Assembly: GCF_003003885.1 (NCBI RefSeq)
Contig: NZ_PVWN01000025.1
Span: 1 to 58,198, forward strand
Length of the DNA: 58,198 nucleotides
Origin: Chlorogloea sp. CCALA 695
GTDB lineage: Bacteria; Cyanobacteriota; Cyanobacteriia; Cyanobacteriales; Chroococcidiopsidaceae
Direction of reading: 5' to 3'
Made by a program: the position numbers and the translations under genes. The notes below the pieces were generated by a model. That model saw nothing but the letters and a program-made list of their open reading frames with translations. It did no database searches and was not told where the DNA came from. This document shows positions 1 through 9,437 of the stretch, one piece after another; within the stretch, counting starts at the first letter, position 1, and every line of letters begins with the position of its first letter.

Positions 1-911
1 ATTAGTCCGCTTTCTGTAAAGCTGTCTTTGAATCCATCTCTCAAGGTCGTTGAATCTGCAAAACCTCGAATATTGAAGTTATCGATAGTACCGCCGAAGT
101 TGTTTCCCGAAAATACGCCGCTAACATTTCGCAACGCTTCTTCTAACCGAGTCACCTGGCGATCTTCTAAAACCTGTCGCGGTACTACCTGAATAGATTG
201 AGGAATATCGCGGATTGGCGTATCTGTTCTAGTGACTGTGGTTGCTTCAGGAATATTGTAGCCGTCTTCTTGTCTCCCCGTAACCAGAATTTCCGGTATT
301 TCCTCTGGTTCCTCCGGGGGTGTTGTAGAGGGTTGTGACGGCAGTGTTTGTGCTTCCTCTAATCCTGTACTTGGTTCTGCCGAGGGTGTTGCAGAAGGCT
401 GTGACGGCGGTGTTTGCGCTGTACTTGCCGTTGGCACAATGCCAAAAATTAAACCCTCCTCGCCGTCAAATAACTCAATTTGTGGTGCGGCATTTTCTCC
501 GTTTACTGTGACGCGGATAGTATTAGCATCAGAGTTAGTAATGCTTACGCCAGCAATTCCCCTAACAGGTTTGTCTTGATTGAATACCGTCCCAGAGGGT
601 AAGCGCAATTGAGCGTTTTTGATATCGGCAATAAAACTATTTCCCTCACTCCCCTCGACAACTTCCAATTTTTCGCTGTTGGGAGACTGCAATATTAGCT
701 CAATTCCAAGCTCGGTAGGGTTGATTTTAACTCCAGTAATTTTTACTACTGCTGGTGTTTGTGCTAACTGAGTAGGAGTTGCGATTACTTTTTGTCGATC
801 TTGTCCCTGTACTCGCTTTGTTTTTACCTCCTGAGCAAGGGCGGAATCGATCGCCAATACCCCAGCTAAACCTGAAACCAATAGCATCTGAAGTAACTTC
901 TGTAGCTCCAC
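1..911 (-). CDS. TonB-dependent siderophore receptor with AMIN domain, 5' part (cut by left window edge)
   Basis: Outer-membrane receptor for ferric siderophores, energised by TonB-ExbBD. The minus-strand frame is open from 911 to base 1, so the beta-barrel lies outside the window. A GTG start at 909-911 gives a credible signal peptide ending at SALAQ; an internal ATG at 885-887 would cut this peptide short. After it come a Pro/Gln linker, an AMIN domain (about residues 45-150, VVKITGVKINPTELGIEL), a Pro/Ser/Glu-rich linker, and the start of the plug domain (EILVTGRQ, then IRDIPQSIQVVP and NFNIRGF). AMIN plus plug is the usual layout of cyanobacterial FhuA-like receptors. The substrate cannot be told from this part. 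Iron regulation is likely; see the repeats upstream. Confidence 0.88.
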   Translation of the reverse strand, partial: MELQKLLQMLLVSGLAGVLAIDSALAQEVKTKRVQGQDRQKVIATPTQLAQTPAVVKITGVKINPTELGIELILQSPNSEKLEVVEGSEGNSFIADIKNAQLRLPSGTVFNQDKPVRGIAGVSITNSDANTIRVTVNGENAAPQIELFDGEEGLIFGIVPTASTAQTPPSQPSATPSAEPSTGLEEAQTLPSQPSTTPPEEPEEIPEILVTGRQEDGYNIPEATTVTRTDTPIRDIPQSIQVVPRQVLEDRQVTRLEEALRNVSGVFSGNNFGGTIDNFNIRGFADSTTLRDGFKDSFTESGL

Positions 912-1553
912 TTTTAAACCCCAAACTTAACTGTCCTTCATTAGCCGTAGTCAATCGGTACTTATTGAATAGTCTTGGCACTACTTAGGCTAGTAGACTC
1001 AGAGTTTATTGCAAATAATACTTATCACGGTCAAAAGTGATTATTGCAAACTATTTGCATTTTTAAAAGTAGGCAACCAAGAATAAATTTAAAGTTACGC
1101 TGGAAAATTGAGCTAAGTTTTTAGAACATAGTAAGTAGAACTATTGCATAGCAAGACTTTTGAGGTTTTAGACTCAATTGTAATAAAAAGCTAATTTGTT
1201 TTCATTTAAACAAATTATTATTTTTTTGAGCTGATAAACGAATTGACATCTATCTTTAGACGTAAATAAGTATAATCTATTAAAAAATGCAGACACATCT
1301 TATTGCAAATATTTGTAAATATATAGAGGTTAAATGTGACTAAACTAATAAAGTAATTTTGTACAATTGAGAAGTAGTAGCAATAAAAACTTAGATTAGC
1401 ACTCAGATAAATATTTCCGCTCCAGAGCGGTTTACCGTGCCAATTACTGCACAAGAAGTCTATAACTAAGTCGTTCGGAGCTTGCCATCAACCGACGAGT
1501 AGTTACGTAGCGATTGCCACATTGCCTGTTAAAATGGTTAGTAGGTTATCAGA
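912..1553. promoter_or_regulatory. Upstream region of the receptor with three TTATTGCAAA copies
   Basis: No credible gene is seen in this 640-base AT-rich stretch. The decamer TTATTGCAAA occurs exactly three times, at 1006-1015, 1041-1050 and 1300-1309. The second copy runs into a perfect inverted repeat, TGCAAA-CTA-TTTGCA (1045-1059). The third runs into a near-palindrome, TTGCAAATATTTGTAA (1303-1318). The first two copies are 35 bases apart and lie about 100-140 bases upstream of the receptor start. This looks like an operator array for the receptor gene. It does not match the classical Fur box well, so the regulator is unknown. A short palindrome, CCGCTCCAGAGCGG, lies at 1417-1430. Confidence 0.45.
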
Positions 1554-1727
1554 GTGCTTACTGCTGCCCAATTAGAGACTTTATATCCCGTCGGCTATTA
1601 ACTGATATACATCATCCTTCAGCCCATACATCTCATTTGTGTTGATAATCCGACTCGTAACGTTTATACATTGGCTGGATATAACGCAGAAATTGAGTTT
1701 CAAATCTTACCCCATGGGGGTTTGCGG
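1554..1727 (+). pseudogene. Decayed DUF6888 family gene
   Basis: Translation in the frame of the next gene, from a GTG at 1554, gives LTAAQLETLYPVGY, then an in-frame TAA (1599-1601), then LIYIILQPIHLICV and NVYTLAGYNAEIEFQILPHG. From memory of the family, this matches the short cyanobacterial DUF6888 proteins (a Y-x-x-x-Y segment, then QPIHLI, then a Y-x-LAG motif and an acidic strand), except for the premature stop. The 3' end runs without a stop into the DUF6887 frame. I read it as a broken first gene of a DUF6888-DUF6887 pair. Function of the family is unknown. Confidence 0.55.
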
Positions 1728-1946
1728 ATGAGCCGAGCTAATTATGATGCAATGTCTAAGGCTGAGTTGAAGCAATATTTTCTTACTCATCGTGGCGATC
1801 GCGCTGCTTTACAAGCATACTTAGATAGAATCAATGAGCGTCCCCTGATAGTTATTGCTCATCTTAGCGATCCTGATTTTGATGAAAAAGTCCAAGCCGC
1901 GATTCGCCAAAAACTTGAAAAAGCTACTTGTAGCGATCGTGTTTAG
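1728..1946 (+). CDS. DUF6887 family small protein
   Basis: A protein of about 72 residues of a cyanobacterial family with no known function. The visible signature is an N-terminal AMSKAELKQYFLTHRGD, then ALQAYLDRI and a C-terminal DPDFDEKVQAAIRQKLE. The ATG at 1728 follows GGGGGTTTGCGG, a plausible ribosome binding site. The reading frame stays open upstream to a TTG at 1671, but that stretch belongs to the DUF6888 remnant. Such genes usually follow a DUF6888 gene, a two-gene layout that recalls toxin-antitoxin pairs, though no activity is established to my knowledge. The 3' end overlaps the convergent cobJ by four bases. Confidence 0.65.
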   Translation: MSRANYDAMSKAELKQYFLTHRGDRAALQAYLDRINERPLIVIAHLSDPDFDEKVQAAIRQKLEKATCSDRV

Positions 1947-3751
1947 CTGATATTTAAAGCCTTTGCATCGCCAAAACCAAGATAACCGCGTGGGGTAATC
2001 ATCCAATTATTGTGAGTGCGAGTAGTTTGGTTGCCAATTAATACTGTAGTCAACATATCAACAGATGTATCGAGTAATTTATCTAAAGTAGTTAGAGTAA
2101 TTTGCTCATCGGGGCGATAGGCAGAACGAACGATCGCAACAGGGGTACTTGGATCGCGGTATTGTAAGAAAATGGCTGTTGCGCTCGCTAATTGTTGGGT
2201 GCGAGTTTGCGACTTAGGATTGTACAAAGCTGTAATAAAATCGGCTTGGGCGGCGGCGGTAAGCCGTTTTTCGATGGTTTCCCAAGGTGTAAGTAAGTCG
2301 CTTAAGCTAATAGCACAAAAATCGTGCATTAAAGGCGTTCCCACGCGAGAAGCAGCAGCTTGTAAAGCACTAATTCCCGGAAATAGCTGGACGCTGGGGG
2401 TTTTTCCATCCCAGTTAGCTGCTTGCAATTGTTCCATTACTATCCCCGCCATCCCATAAATACCGCTATCGCCGGAAGATACTACAGCCACCGTTAAACC
2501 CCAATTTGCAAGCTCTATAGCTCGTTCGGCGCGTTGGCGTTCCTGGGTAATGGGCATTGCTTCAATAATTTGCTCTTTTTGCAGTAAGGGGGCAATTAAA
2601 TCTATATACAACGAATAACCAATAACTACATCAGCAGATGCGATCGCAATTTGCGCTGCGGGGGTAATTTGGTCTAATTGTCCTGGCCCCGTACCAACTA
2701 GCAATAGTTTACCTGTACGCCCAGTATATTCTTGTGCTGAAAGTGCGATCGCAATTGTTACCGCACCCATAGATTTAAAAATCTGTTTAGTAACTAATAG
2801 GGTTTGACTACCAGAAGCACTCAAAGCGGCGGCTTCGGCAACGCTGGGGGTTCCAACTTCCGATTTAACGACTTGCGAAGGGTTTGGAACAGTAACAGCG
2901 CTTAAAACCTCTTTACTAAAGGTAATTAAAGGTAAATCCCGTTCTTGGCATAGTTCAAGTAATCCCACTTCATCAGCTTTTATGTCGATAGTTGCAATCC
3001 CGGCGATCGCACTTTCTGCTAACTCATACTCTAAAAATACCTTTGTAATAGCCTTTGCGATCGTTTCAGTAGGCGTTCCACGTTCGCAGCCAATCCCCAC
3101 CCACAAAACTCGCGGATGCCACTGTATATACGGATTTAATACAGGTTCAACAGTTCGAGCAGTAATATATATTTGGGCTTGGGGCGATGGGGAATCGTTA
3201 AAACTATAAGCTTTTTGCCACAAGGTAGAACCTGCTTCTTGAATCACTTGTACTGATTCACCCCGCGCTACCACCGCACTTACACCCGTCCAATCGCCGC
3301 CACCACGTCGCCAACCAAAGGGAACTCCTAACATATCTATAGCAGGAAGCCCCAAAGACGAGGAAACTCCTGTTAATACTGGGGTTGCACCGATTAATTG
3401 AGCAATTAATGTTGTTAATTTATCAGCACCGCCTTGATGTCCGCTACATAGGCTAATTACAAATTTACCCGCTTCATCTACTACTATCACCGCCGGATCG
3501 GTTGATTTATGCTGCAATAAAGGAGCAATTAACCTGACGACAGCCCCCGTTGCTAAACAAAATACTAATGCTTGCTGTGTTTCCCACAAAGTAGCTACAT
3601 GAGTTTTTAAATCTCCCTTATATATTTTCGCTGCGGCAATATTGGCGAAAGATTCGGGAACCCAAAGCTGCGCGCCGATAGTATGACATAAAGGCTGTAA
3701 AGTTTTGGTAGCATTCGGAGTAAGTGCGATCGCAGCTATCGATTGATTCAT
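1943..3751 (-). CDS. cobJ: CbiG-CobJ fusion: cobalt-precorrin-5A hydrolase / precorrin-3B C17-methyltransferase
   Basis: Cytoplasmic enzyme of corrin ring synthesis (cobalamin pathway). The N-terminal half (about residues 1-325) is CbiG-like: ALVFCLATGAVVRLIAPLL, SLCSGHQGGADKLT, then the C-terminal CbiG segment LWVGIGCERGTPTETI. The C-terminal half is a SAM-dependent tetrapyrrole methylase: LLLVGTGPGQLDQITPAA at the start and VVSSGDSGIYGMAG for the SAM loop. Fusion of CbiG with CobJ/CbiH is common in cyanobacteria. I use the ATG at 3751 preceded by AGGTAA; a TTG lies one codon upstream. No other cob gene or cobalamin riboswitch is seen nearby, so it appears to be a lone pathway gene here. Confidence 0.9.
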   Translation of the reverse strand: MNQSIAAIALTPNATKTLQPLCHTIGAQLWVPESFANIAAAKIYKGDLKTHVATLWETQQALVFCLATGAVVRLIAPLLQHKSTDPAVIVVDEAGKFVISLCSGHQGGADKLTTLIAQLIGATPVLTGVSSSLGLPAIDMLGVPFGWRRGGGDWTGVSAVVARGESVQVIQEAGSTLWQKAYSFNDSPSPQAQIYITARTVEPVLNPYIQWHPRVLWVGIGCERGTPTETIAKAITKVFLEYELAESAIAGIATIDIKADEVGLLELCQERDLPLITFSKEVLSAVTVPNPSQVVKSEVGTPSVAEAAALSASGSQTLLVTKQIFKSMGAVTIAIALSAQEYTGRTGKLLLVGTGPGQLDQITPAAQIAIASADVVIGYSLYIDLIAPLLQKEQIIEAMPITQERQRAERAIELANWGLTVAVVSSGDSGIYGMAGIVMEQLQAANWDGKTPSVQLFPGISALQAAASRVGTPLMHDFCAISLSDLLTPWETIEKRLTAAAQADFITALYNPKSQTRTQQLASATAIFLQYRDPSTPVAIVRSAYRPDEQITLTTLDKLLDTSVDMLTTVLIGNQTTRTHNNWMITPRGYLGFGDAKALNIS

Positions 3752-3777
3752 CAAATTACCTATATTCCATAAACGAA

Positions 3778-3800
3778 GGGCGCACTACTCAAGTACGCCC
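3778..3800. terminator. Small hairpin between ndhB and cobJ
   Basis: GGGCG (3778-3782) pairs with CGCCC (3796-3800) around a 13-base loop. It lies between the 3' end of ndhB and the start of cobJ, both on the minus strand. There is no good T-run, so a terminator role is only possible. Confidence 0.25.
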
Positions 3801-3872
3801 CTAAACAATTGTCTTTAAATTAGTAGCTAGTTAGGTAACTCACTTCTTAAAAAGGAAGACTTCAAAACTTTT

Positions 3873-3904
3873 CCCTCTTTGTTGACGTGGGTTAGGGGGG
3901 ATCT
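3873..3904 (-). repeat. Dispersed 3'-flanking repeat, copy B (partial)
   Basis: Read along ndhB, the bases just after its stop are a short AGATCCCCCC segment, then AACCCACGTCAACAAAG. The same core is found just after ndhJ (42076-42161) and after the last gene of the cytoskeletal operon (56494-56583), in the same orientation relative to the gene. Only the gene-proximal half is conserved here. The terminator-like hairpin of the other two copies is degenerate. Confidence 0.6.
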
Positions 3905-5464
3905 TTACTCGCTGACAACTTCCTTTAAATTAGCTGCCGTTTTCAAAGTGCTAACAATCGAAGGTTGCAATATTGGCGTATTGGCAACAGAATTATTAGC
4001 CAAAGTAAACAACGGATTAGACAAAATCCCCGCTAAAGAAGTCGCTACCAAAGTCAAGATTAAACATACTTGTATTGGGCGCATTCCGGGCAAATCCCAG
4101 CGAATTTCGGGATAATTCTTCACCGATTCCGACATTTCTTGAGGTTCTTTGACTACCATCATCCTAACTACGCGGATGTAATAGTAAATCGAAATTACCG
4201 TAGTTACAAGACCTAGCAAAACTAACCAATATTGCCCAGCTTGCCAACCTGCCCAGAATAGGTAAATTTTCCCAAAAAAACCAGCCAAAGGCGGAATCCC
4301 ACCCAACGACAGCAAGCAAATACTTAAACCCAAAGTCAAAAGCGGATCTTTTTGGTATAAACCAGAGTATTCGCTAATTTGGTCAGTTCCCGTGCGTAAA
4401 GAAAAGAGAATCACGCAGCAGAATCCGCCCAAATTCATAAATAGGTAAATTATTAAGTAAAATACCATACTAGAATAACCAGCTTCCGTCCCTGCAATCA
4501 AGCCAATCATCACAAAGCCAGCTTGAGCAATGGAAGAATAAGCCAGCATTCGTTTCATGCTAGTTTGAGCTAGGGCGACAACATTACCCAAAACCATACT
4601 AAGTACAGCAAGGGCGGTAAATACAAATTGCCACTCGGCGGTAATTAGCGGAAAAGCTGTTGTCAAAAGCCGAATTGCTAAAGCAAAACCCGCAGTTTTT
4701 GAACCTACCGATAAAAAAGCAATAACTGGAGTTGGTGCGCCTTCATAAACGTCTGGTGTCCATTGGTGGAAAGGTGCAGCAGATATTTTAAAGCCAATTC
4801 CGGCAATTACAAATACTAAAGCAATTAGCAATCCTAAAGATTGTTCGCCGTTGATGTTGGGAATATTAGCCGCAATAATATCTAACTGGGTTTCTCCGCC
4901 GGAAAGCCCGTACAGTAAAGAGACTCCGTACAAAAATACTGCGGTACTCGAAGCGCCAATTAGCAAATATTTCAACGCGGCTTCATTTGATCGCGGATCG
5001 CGCTTAGTGTAACCTGCCATCAAGTACGATGAGATACTCAGAGTTTCTAGGGAGATGAAAATCATTACAAGTTCGTTCGCCCCAGAAAGGAACATTCCCC
5101 CCAAAGTCGCACTCAGCATAATTGTAATAAATTCAGCTAACGCCGTACCCGATTGCTCAATGTAGCTAATTGACATCAAAATTGTGACGGCGGTAGATAA
5201 AACAATAATCCCGCGAAAGACAATACTTAAGTCATCGCTATTGAATGCACCCAAAAAGCCGATGGGGTTGGGATTATCCCATTGCCAGTATAAAGCTGCG
5301 ATCGCACTTAATAATCCGGCGATCGCTCCGTAGGGAATCCAACGCGCAGCACTGCGCCCCCCAATTAAGTCACCGACTAAAACCACCAGAAGGGTAGCAA
5401 TAATTATCCCTTCAGGTAAAATTGTCCCAGCGTTCAACTGGGCTGCAAGCGTGGCAAAATCCAT
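3905..5464 (-). CDS. ndhB: NAD(P)H-quinone oxidoreductase subunit 2 (NdhB)
   Basis: Proton-pumping membrane subunit of the thylakoid NDH-1 complex (NuoN homologue), used in respiration, cyclic electron flow and CO2 uptake. At 519 residues it has the usual length. About 14 hydrophobic helices are visible. Family segments include [39 protein letters not shown] (the conserved proton-channel loop) and [13 protein letters not shown]. It starts with ATG at 5464. ndhB often stands apart from the other ndh clusters, as here; ndhCKJ is 37 kb away. Its 3' end is flanked by a dispersed repeat. Confidence 0.97.
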   Translation of the reverse strand: MDFATLAAQLNAGTILPEGIIIATLLVVLVGDLIGGRSAARWIPYGAIAGLLSAIAALYWQWDNPNPIGFLGAFNSDDLSIVFRGIIVLSTAVTILMSISYIEQSGTALAEFITIMLSATLGGMFLSGANELVMIFISLETLSISSYLMAGYTKRDPRSNEAALKYLLIGASSTAVFLYGVSLLYGLSGGETQLDIIAANIPNINGEQSLGLLIALVFVIAGIGFKISAAPFHQWTPDVYEGAPTPVIAFLSVGSKTAGFALAIRLLTTAFPLITAEWQFVFTALAVLSMVLGNVVALAQTSMKRMLAYSSIAQAGFVMIGLIAGTEAGYSSMVFYLIIYLFMNLGGFCCVILFSLRTGTDQISEYSGLYQKDPLLTLGLSICLLSLGGIPPLAGFFGKIYLFWAGWQAGQYWLVLLGLVTTVISIYYYIRVVRMMVVKEPQEMSESVKNYPEIRWDLPGMRPIQVCLILTLVATSLAGILSNPLFTLANNSVANTPILQPSIVSTLKTAANLKEVVSE

Positions 5465-5864
5465 ACTTTGTATAGGCTGCCGTTATCAGGCATAAAAACT
5501 AACCGTGTTTATTGTATTGTCTCTCCAACGGATTAGGGACATTTTGTTGATTTATTTCTGCAATGTTTATCCTCAAACTTAGCGATTTTACCTTTAGCAA
5601 TCTAAAAAACCTTAAACCCTTACCAAGTCTGCAAGGAATTTTGACACCATTTACAAAACTCCTAAAAAGCATAGCTGGCAGCAATTGCACGCCCATTCTC
5701 TACCCCTAGTTGTAGGCACTAACTGTAAATATAGGTTAAAGATTGAAATAACTTACTTTAAATAAATATTATCCGCTTAAAAAATTCTCTCTCTTGACAA
5801 CAGGAGGGAAATTCTTTAATCCTTGGACTTATTAGCCTCGTTGCTACTTGCTCAAAAAGTTCCC
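5465..5864. other. Intergenic region between divergent ndhB and topA
   Basis: About 400 bases, AT-rich, holding the divergent upstream regions of ndhB and topA. A TTGACA-like hexamer and a strong AGGAGGG lie at about 5793-5808. The AGGAGGG is about 15 bases before a TTG at 5823 that is in frame with topA, and about 57 bases before the ATG chosen for topA. A 65-codon minus-strand frame (5499-5696) resembles nothing I know and is not called. No RNA gene is recognised. Confidence 0.4.
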
Positions 5865-8483
5865 ATGCCAACCCTCGTTATTGTTGAATCTCCGACTAAA
5901 GCCCGTACTATTCGCAATTATTTACCCGCAGGCTACCGCGTGGAAGCTTCGATGGGACACGTGCGTGATTTGCCCCAATCGGCTAGTGATATTCCGGCGG
6001 CAGTAAAGTCGGAAAAATGGGCTAATTTGGGGGTGAATGTAGAAGCGGATTTTGAACCTCTGTACATCATCCCCAAAGATAAGAAAAAAATTGTTACTCA
6101 ACTAAAAGAGGCACTCAAAACTGCCGATGAATTGATACTTGCCACTGATGAAGACCGAGAAGGGGAGAGCATAAGTTGGCATTTATTGCAAATATTAAAG
6201 CCAAAAGTACCCATCAAACGGATGGTGTTTCATGAAATTACCTCCGAAGCAATTAAAAAAGCCTTAAAAAATTGCCGCAATATTGACGAGCAAGTAGTCC
6301 GCGCTCAAGAAACTAGACGAATTTTAGATCGTTTGGTAGGCTACACTTTATCGCCCTTGCTGTGGAAAAAAATAGCTTGGGGACTGTCTGCCGGACGAGT
6401 ACAATCGGTAGCAGTATTGTTGCTAGTAATTCGAGAACGTCAACGCCGCGCTTTTCGCCAAGGTAGTTATTGGGATTTGAAGGCAACTTTAGAAAGAGAA
6501 AAAACCCCTTTTAGTGCCGTATTAACAACTCTTGCAGGCACGAAAGTAGCCACAGGTAGTGATTTTGATGAAGCAACAGGGCAAATTATCGCTGGGCGCA
6601 AAGTAACGCTACTTAGCGAAACAGAGGCGCGAAATCTCCAAAAACGTCTAAAAGGTAAGCCTTGGCAAGTAACCGGGTTAGAGGAGCGTCCTGTCACCCG
6701 CAAACCAGCCCCACCCTTTACTACGTCTACATTGCAACAAGAATCTAACCGCAAACTGCGATTATCAGCACGGGATACAATGCGGACGGCGCAAAGTTTG
6801 TACGAGCAAGGGTACATTACCTATATGAGGACAGATTCGGTGCATTTATCCGCCGAAGCGATCGCCGCGTCCCGTAGTAGTGTAGAAAAACTCTATGGTA
6901 AAGAGTATCTTAGCCCCGCCCCTCGGCAGTATACAACCAAAAGCAAAGGCGCTCAAGAAGCCCATGAAGCCATCCGTCCGGCGGGTAATACTTTTCGCAC
7001 TCCTCAAGAAACAGGTTTAAGCGGTAGAGAAGCGTCTTTATACGATTTGATTTGGAAGCGGACAGTAGCAAGTCAAATGGCTGATGCGAGACAAACCCAA
7101 GTATCTGTGCAAACTAAAGTAGAAGATGCTGGTTTTCGTTCGAGTGGCAAACGAATTGATTTCCCTGGGTTTCTCCGCGCCTATGTAGAAGGTTCTGATG
7201 ACCCCAATGCGGCGTTAGAAAATCAAGAAGTAATCTTACCAGCTTTGAAGGTAGGCGACTCTCCAGATTGTACTAAACTAGACGCGGTAGGTCACGAAAC
7301 CCAACCCCCCGCTCGTTATACCGAAGCTTCATTAGTCAAAACTCTAGAAAGTGAAGGCATTGGGCGACCTAGCACCTATGCAAGTATTATTGGCACAATT
7401 ATCGATCGCGGTTACGCCCAGTTGACAAATAATGCTTTAATTCCCACTTTTACCGCTTTTGCTGTCAGCGCCTTATTAGAAGAACACTTCCCCGATTTTG
7501 TAAATACTAGCTTTACGTCAAAAATGGAGCAAACTTTAGATGATATCGCAACGGGAGAAGTTAAATGGTTGCCTTACTTGCGCCAATTTTATTCTGGAGA
7601 CAAAGGATTAGAAACTTTAGTTAAAGAAAGAGAAAGCCAAATTGACCGAACTAAAGCTACAACTGTACAGTTAGACGATTTAGAAGTCAAAGTCCGCATT
7701 GGTAAGTTTGGCCCCTACGTTGAATCAAATAACGGGAATGGAACAGTTACAGCTTCAATACCACCAAACTTGACTCCCGGCGATATCAGTTCCGAACAAG
7801 TGGAAGCGCTGTTAAAAGGGCCAAATAAAGTTGGTCAGCATCCCGATACGGGAGAAACAATTTATCTTAAAATTGGCAGCAATGGCTATTACTTGCAGTT
7901 GGGCGAACCTTCCGAGGAAAACAAAAAACCTAAAACTGCTTCATTACCTGCGGGTGTGACTCCTGAAAATGTGACTTTAGAAATAGCTGTTAATCAATTA
8001 GCTTTACCTCGCGCTTTGGGGGTTCATCCGGCTACTAATGGTAAAATCCAAGCAGGACTCGGCAAGTTTGGGCCTTTTATTGTCCATAATCAAAGCAAGG
8101 ATGAGAAAGACTACCGCAGTCTTAAAGGTACTGATGATGTATTTACAATTTCTTTAGAACGAGCTTTAGAGATTTTGTCAGAACCAAAAAAAGCTGGGCG
8201 AAACAAGTCTAAGCAAGCTTTAAAAGAGTTGGGTTCTCATCCGGTGGACAATGAACCTGTAAATATCTACGATGGCCCCTATGGTGCGTATATCAAGCAC
8301 GGCAAAGTTAATGTCGGTTTAGCTGAAGGTCAAACTGTTGAAACAACCACCTTAGCTATGGCTTTAGAGTTATTGGCGACTAAAAAACCTGCCAGTACCC
8401 GCACTACTAAAGCTAAGTCTACAACTACTACTAAAAAGACTACAACAACTAGGTCTAAAGCTAAATCAAGTTCAAAACTATAG
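5865..8483 (+). CDS. topA: DNA topoisomerase I
   Basis: Type IA topoisomerase that relaxes negative supercoils. The Toprim domain starts at the N-terminus (TLVIVESPTKARTIRNYLP, then ATDEDREGESISWHL with the metal-binding acidic residues). The catalytic Tyr is at about residue 320 in ITYMRTDS. The C-terminus has several topoisomerase C-terminal repeats (IGKFGPYVE, LGKFGPFIVH, DGPYGAYIKHG) instead of zinc fingers, then a Lys/Thr/Ser-rich basic tail, as is usual in cyanobacteria. I chose ATG 5865 because homologues begin near MxTLVIVESPTKA. An upstream in-frame TTG at 5823 has a better though distant Shine-Dalgarno, so 14 extra residues are possible. Confidence 0.96.
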   Translation: MPTLVIVESPTKARTIRNYLPAGYRVEASMGHVRDLPQSASDIPAAVKSEKWANLGVNVEADFEPLYIIPKDKKKIVTQLKEALKTADELILATDEDREGESISWHLLQILKPKVPIKRMVFHEITSEAIKKALKNCRNIDEQVVRAQETRRILDRLVGYTLSPLLWKKIAWGLSAGRVQSVAVLLLVIRERQRRAFRQGSYWDLKATLEREKTPFSAVLTTLAGTKVATGSDFDEATGQIIAGRKVTLLSETEARNLQKRLKGKPWQVTGLEERPVTRKPAPPFTTSTLQQESNRKLRLSARDTMRTAQSLYEQGYITYMRTDSVHLSAEAIAASRSSVEKLYGKEYLSPAPRQYTTKSKGAQEAHEAIRPAGNTFRTPQETGLSGREASLYDLIWKRTVASQMADARQTQVSVQTKVEDAGFRSSGKRIDFPGFLRAYVEGSDDPNAALENQEVILPALKVGDSPDCTKLDAVGHETQPPARYTEASLVKTLESEGIGRPSTYASIIGTIIDRGYAQLTNNALIPTFTAFAVSALLEEHFPDFVNTSFTSKMEQTLDDIATGEVKWLPYLRQFYSGDKGLETLVKERESQIDRTKATTVQLDDLEVKVRIGKFGPYVESNNGNGTVTASIPPNLTPGDISSEQVEALLKGPNKVGQHPDTGETIYLKIGSNGYYLQLGEPSEENKKPKTASLPAGVTPENVTLEIAVNQLALPRALGVHPATNGKIQAGLGKFGPFIVHNQSKDEKDYRSLKGTDDVFTISLERALEILSEPKKAGRNKSKQALKELGSHPVDNEPVNIYDGPYGAYIKHGKVNVGLAEGQTVETTTLAMALELLATKKPASTRTTKAKSTTTTKKTTTTRSKAKSSSKL

Positions 8484-8542
8484 GCTATGCGATCGCCTTA
8501 TTGTCATAATAAAGAGCGATCCATCACATTACTCCTGAAAAA

Positions 8543-9373
8543 ATGACAACTTACAACGCGCTTACAAGCCGTGAATGGTGGGCGCAACGCTGGTTAGATT
8601 TATTAGACTCCTACCGCTTCAAAAAGCGTCTAGAACGGGCGAGAAACTACTCAAGACAAGGAAACGTCCTTAGCATCAAGTTTCAGGGCGCTAAAGTGAC
8701 AGCCGAAGTCCAAGGAACAGAAGTAGAACCTTATCAAGTTTCTTTGTCTTTAGAGTCTTTTACAGAAGAACAGTGGGGTTTTGTGATTGAAACAATGTCC
8801 CATCGAGCATTTTTTGCCGCCAAATTGTTAGCGGGAGAAATGCCCCAAAATATTGAAGAAGTATTTACAAGTAACGGCGTATCGCTATTTCCGTTTAGTT
8901 TGAGCGATATTCGTAGCAAGTGTTCTTGTCCTGATAAAGCTAACCCTTGCAAGCATATAGGCGCAGTATATTATCAATTGGGCGATCGCTTTAGCGAAGA
9001 TCCCTTTGTCTTATTTCAACTGCGCGGTAGTTCTAAAGACAAAATTATCGCCTCTTTGCGCCAGCTACGCAGTCATAGCAATATTGAAGAAACTCCCGAA
9101 ATTAACAGCAATTGCGCTCCTAATCGTTCTCCTACCCTAACTATTGCTCAATTTTGGCGCTATGACCGCCCTTTAGATCCTAATTTAGTTGTAATTGCAC
9201 CCCCCGTCAGCAGCGAATCAATATTAGATATATTAGGGCCCATACCGCTATCGATAGATGGGACAGGAAACTCTAACTTTGATGCTACAGTCTCAGAAGC
9301 TGCGATCGCCTATTTAAGTAATGCCTACGAACAAGTTAGCCAAAAAGCCGCAATTTCGGCGATGAATCTGTAA
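8543..9373 (+). CDS. SWIM zinc finger protein
   Basis: A 276-residue protein. The SWIM zinc-binding motif CxCx(n)CxH is seen at about residues 130-141 as CSCPDKANPCKH, followed by GAVYYQLGDRF. SWIM domains bind DNA or protein. The N-terminal part (EWWAQRWLDLLDSYRFKKRL) is typical of bacterial SWIM proteins that often neighbour SNF2 helicases, but no helicase is present here. It lies 60 bases after topA and 64 bases before a vWA gene on the same strand, so co-transcription is possible. The exact function is unknown. Confidence 0.85.
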   Translation: MTTYNALTSREWWAQRWLDLLDSYRFKKRLERARNYSRQGNVLSIKFQGAKVTAEVQGTEVEPYQVSLSLESFTEEQWGFVIETMSHRAFFAAKLLAGEMPQNIEEVFTSNGVSLFPFSLSDIRSKCSCPDKANPCKHIGAVYYQLGDRFSEDPFVLFQLRGSSKDKIIASLRQLRSHSNIEETPEINSNCAPNRSPTLTIAQFWRYDRPLDPNLVVIAPPVSSESILDILGPIPLSIDGTGNSNFDATVSEAAIAYLSNAYEQVSQKAAISAMNL

Positions 9374-9437
9374 AGCAGATGCGAGGATTCTACTCGTCCA
9401 GTAAACTAGAAATTCTAGTCCTATAATTGCTCTTACT

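Noticed and set aside
727-981. 84-codon minus-strand frame over the start of the receptor gene
   Set aside because: It overlaps the receptor in another frame; the receptor frame gives a signal peptide and an AMIN domain, this one nothing.
1218-1454. 78-codon minus-strand frame in the receptor's upstream region
   Set aside because: AT-rich, no ribosome binding site, no resemblance to a protein family, and it covers the repeated decamers.
3755-3904. Cobalamin riboswitch upstream of cobJ
   Set aside because: The gap holds only a small hairpin and a dispersed repeat; it is too short and lacks the B12-box.
5499-5696. 65-codon minus-strand frame between ndhB and topA
   Set aside because: No recognisable family or supporting context; basic, compositionally odd translation.
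8734-8952. Minus-strand frame inside the SWIM gene, and similar frames within topA, recF, the P-type ATPase and hisS
   Set aside because: Shadows of well-supported genes on the other strand.
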